From CAYLSO01 sp964386525 (GTDB taxonomy: Bacteria; Eisenbacteria; RBG-16-71-46; DASYSL01): a stretch of DNA of 22,721 nt. The notes under the pieces were generated by a model, which ran no database searches, had not been told where the DNA came from, and saw only the letters and a list, made by a program, of their open reading frames with translations. This document shows positions 21,877-22,721 of the stretch, piece by piece. Made by a program: the position numbers and the translations under genes. The DNA lies in NCBI GenBank assembly GCA_964386525.1, contig CAYLSO010000161.1, forward strand, positions 1 to 22,721, in the 5' to 3' direction. How positions within the stretch are numbered: the first letter of the stretch is position 1; each line of letters begins with the position of its first letter.

Positions 21877-22721
21877 TCAGCGCCCCACGTAGCGCACGGC
21901 CAGCAGGGTGATGTCGTCGGCCTGCAGCGTGCTGCCGGTGAATTCGCTCACGGCGCGCAACAGGCGCTCGAGGATGGCGTTGGGCGACAGCCCCGGCGCC
22001 GCCGCCAGGCACTCCAGCAGGCGCGCCTCACCGAACTGCTCCGCCGAGGCGTCGGCGGCCTCCACCAGCCCGTCGCTGTACATGATGAGCGTGTCGCCCG
22101 GGCGCAAGTGGACCGACTCCTCCTCGAAAGTCGCCCAGTCGAACTGGCCGAGCAGCAGCCCGCCCTTTTCCAGGGTGGTCACCGAGCCGTCGGCGCGCAG
22201 CACCAGGGGCGGGTTGTGTCCGGCGTTGCACGACAGCACGGCGCCGTCGCAGGCGAGGATGGCGTAGGCCAGGGTGGCGAAGCGGCGGGGCACGGCGCGG
22301 CGGCTGAGCGCGACGTTGAGCTGGTGCACGGCGACCGCCGCGCTCGCGTTGGCCGCGGCCACCGAGGAGAGGATCCCCTGCACCTTGGCGGCGAGCAGCG
22401 CCGCCGACGCCCCGTGCCCGGTGACGTCGGCCAGCGCGATCCCCAGGTGGCCGCCCGGCACCTCGAAGTAGTCGAAGAAGTCGCCGCCGATCTCGCGGCA
22501 CGGCACGGTGACGCCGGCCAGCTCCAGCCCCTCGCAGGCGTGCTCGCCCGGGGGCAGCAGCGCGCGCTGCACCTCGCGGGCGAAGTCCAGCTCCTGCTTG
22601 AGGTGCGCGTTCTCCTCGGCCTCGCGGTACAGTCGCGCGCTCTCGATGGCCACGGCGGCCTCGCCGGCCAGCGCCTCGAGAGCGGCCACGGTGGTGGGGG
22701 AGACGGTGCCGGTGCGCATCT
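21877..22721 (-). CDS. SpoIIE/RsbU-type PP2C phosphatase with GAF sensor, 5' partial
   Basis: The frame is open to the right edge, so the N-terminus is missing. At least 280 residues are visible, counting from the ATG at 22719, which is unlikely to be the real start. Residues 1-30 (TVAALEALAGEAAVAIESARLY) are the end of a GAF domain. A short coiled-coil linker follows (YREAEENAHLKQELDFAREVQRALLP, 31-56). The PP2C/SpoIIE domain covers about 57-280 with EIGGDFFDYF (D80), ALADVTGHGASAALLAA (D98), LAYAILACDG, NAGHNPPL (165-172), MYSDGLVEA (D216) and ADDITLLAV (D268/D269), so the Mn/Mg-binding acidic residues are intact. Such enzymes dephosphorylate STAS anti-sigma antagonists in response to a sensor domain. 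It converges on a STAS gene with 18 bp between stops, which suggests a shared pathway, though not co-transcription. Confidence 0.93.
   Translation of the reverse strand, partial: MRTGTVSPTTVAALEALAGEAAVAIESARLYREAEENAHLKQELDFAREVQRALLPPGEHACEGLELAGVTVPCREIGGDFFDYFEVPGGHLGIALADVTGHGASAALLAAKVQGILSSVAAANASAAVAVHQLNVALSRRAVPRRFATLAYAILACDGAVLSCNAGHNPPLVLRADGSVTTLEKGGLLLGQFDWATFEEESVHLRPGDTLIMYSDGLVEAADASAEQFGEARLLECLAAAPGLSPNAILERLLRAVSEFTGSTLQADDITLLAVRYVGR

Overview
The window is very GC-rich, with third codon positions almost all G or C, and is densely packed. It holds 17 well-supported protein genes, two of them cut by the window ends, plus one possible small gene. I saw no rRNA, tRNA, CRISPR array, insertion sequence or phage gene. 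The organism looks like a Gram-negative-type bacterium: there is a predicted outer-membrane beta-barrel, a lipoprotein, and a secreted phosphatase with a FlgD/type IX-secretion-like C-terminal tail. That tail, the DUF5117-type metalloprotease and the base composition suggest a high-GC lineage of the FCB group (for example an Eisenbacteria- or Krumholzibacteria-like organism). This is inference; there is no phylogenetic marker here to settle it.

Layout. 1-1935 (+) is the 3' part of a PEP/pyruvate-binding ATP-grasp protein. It meets head-on with 2037-4754 (-), a secreted metzincin-like zinc protease, with a hairpin between the two stops. 4979-7515 (-) is a two-gene unit: an M20 amidohydrolase, then a Memo-family protein (AmmeMemoRadiSam protein B) with an extra N-terminal domain, joined by a GTGA overlap. 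Divergent from it, 7645-10532 (+) is a coupled pair: a GT4 glycosyltransferase and a polytopic GT-C-like membrane protein. 10533-12379 (-) has a possible 46-codon ORF and a secreted purple-acid-phosphatase-like enzyme. 12452-13495 (-) is a GT2 glycosyltransferase fused to a PglD-like nucleotide-binding domain. 13620-13916 (-) is an HU-type DNA-binding protein with a clear terminator. 14158-14829 (-) is a rhomboid protease. 15083-16120 (+) is a deoxyhypusine-synthase-family enzyme. 16242-19341 (+) is a tight three-gene unit: outer-membrane barrel, esterase, and a lipoprotein with a CarboxypepD-like domain and beta-propeller-like repeats. 19348-19836 (-) is a small acidic-tailed hypothetical protein, divergent from a beta-CASP metallo-beta-lactamase RNase at 19924-21312 (+). 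The window ends with a STAS-domain anti-sigma-factor antagonist (21511-21858, +) facing a GAF/SpoIIE phosphatase (21877-22721, -).

Functional themes are cell-surface sugar assembly (two glycosyltransferases and a GT-C-like enzyme), envelope or secreted hydrolases, and a partner-switching signalling pair at the right end whose kinase is not in view. The most unusual points are the Memo fusion coupled to a peptidase-family enzyme, the bacterial deoxyhypusine-synthase homologue, the STAS protein with Trp at the usual phospho-serine position, and the ATP-grasp protein with no visible phosphohistidine domain. I do not see one complete multigene system that I would call clearly new.
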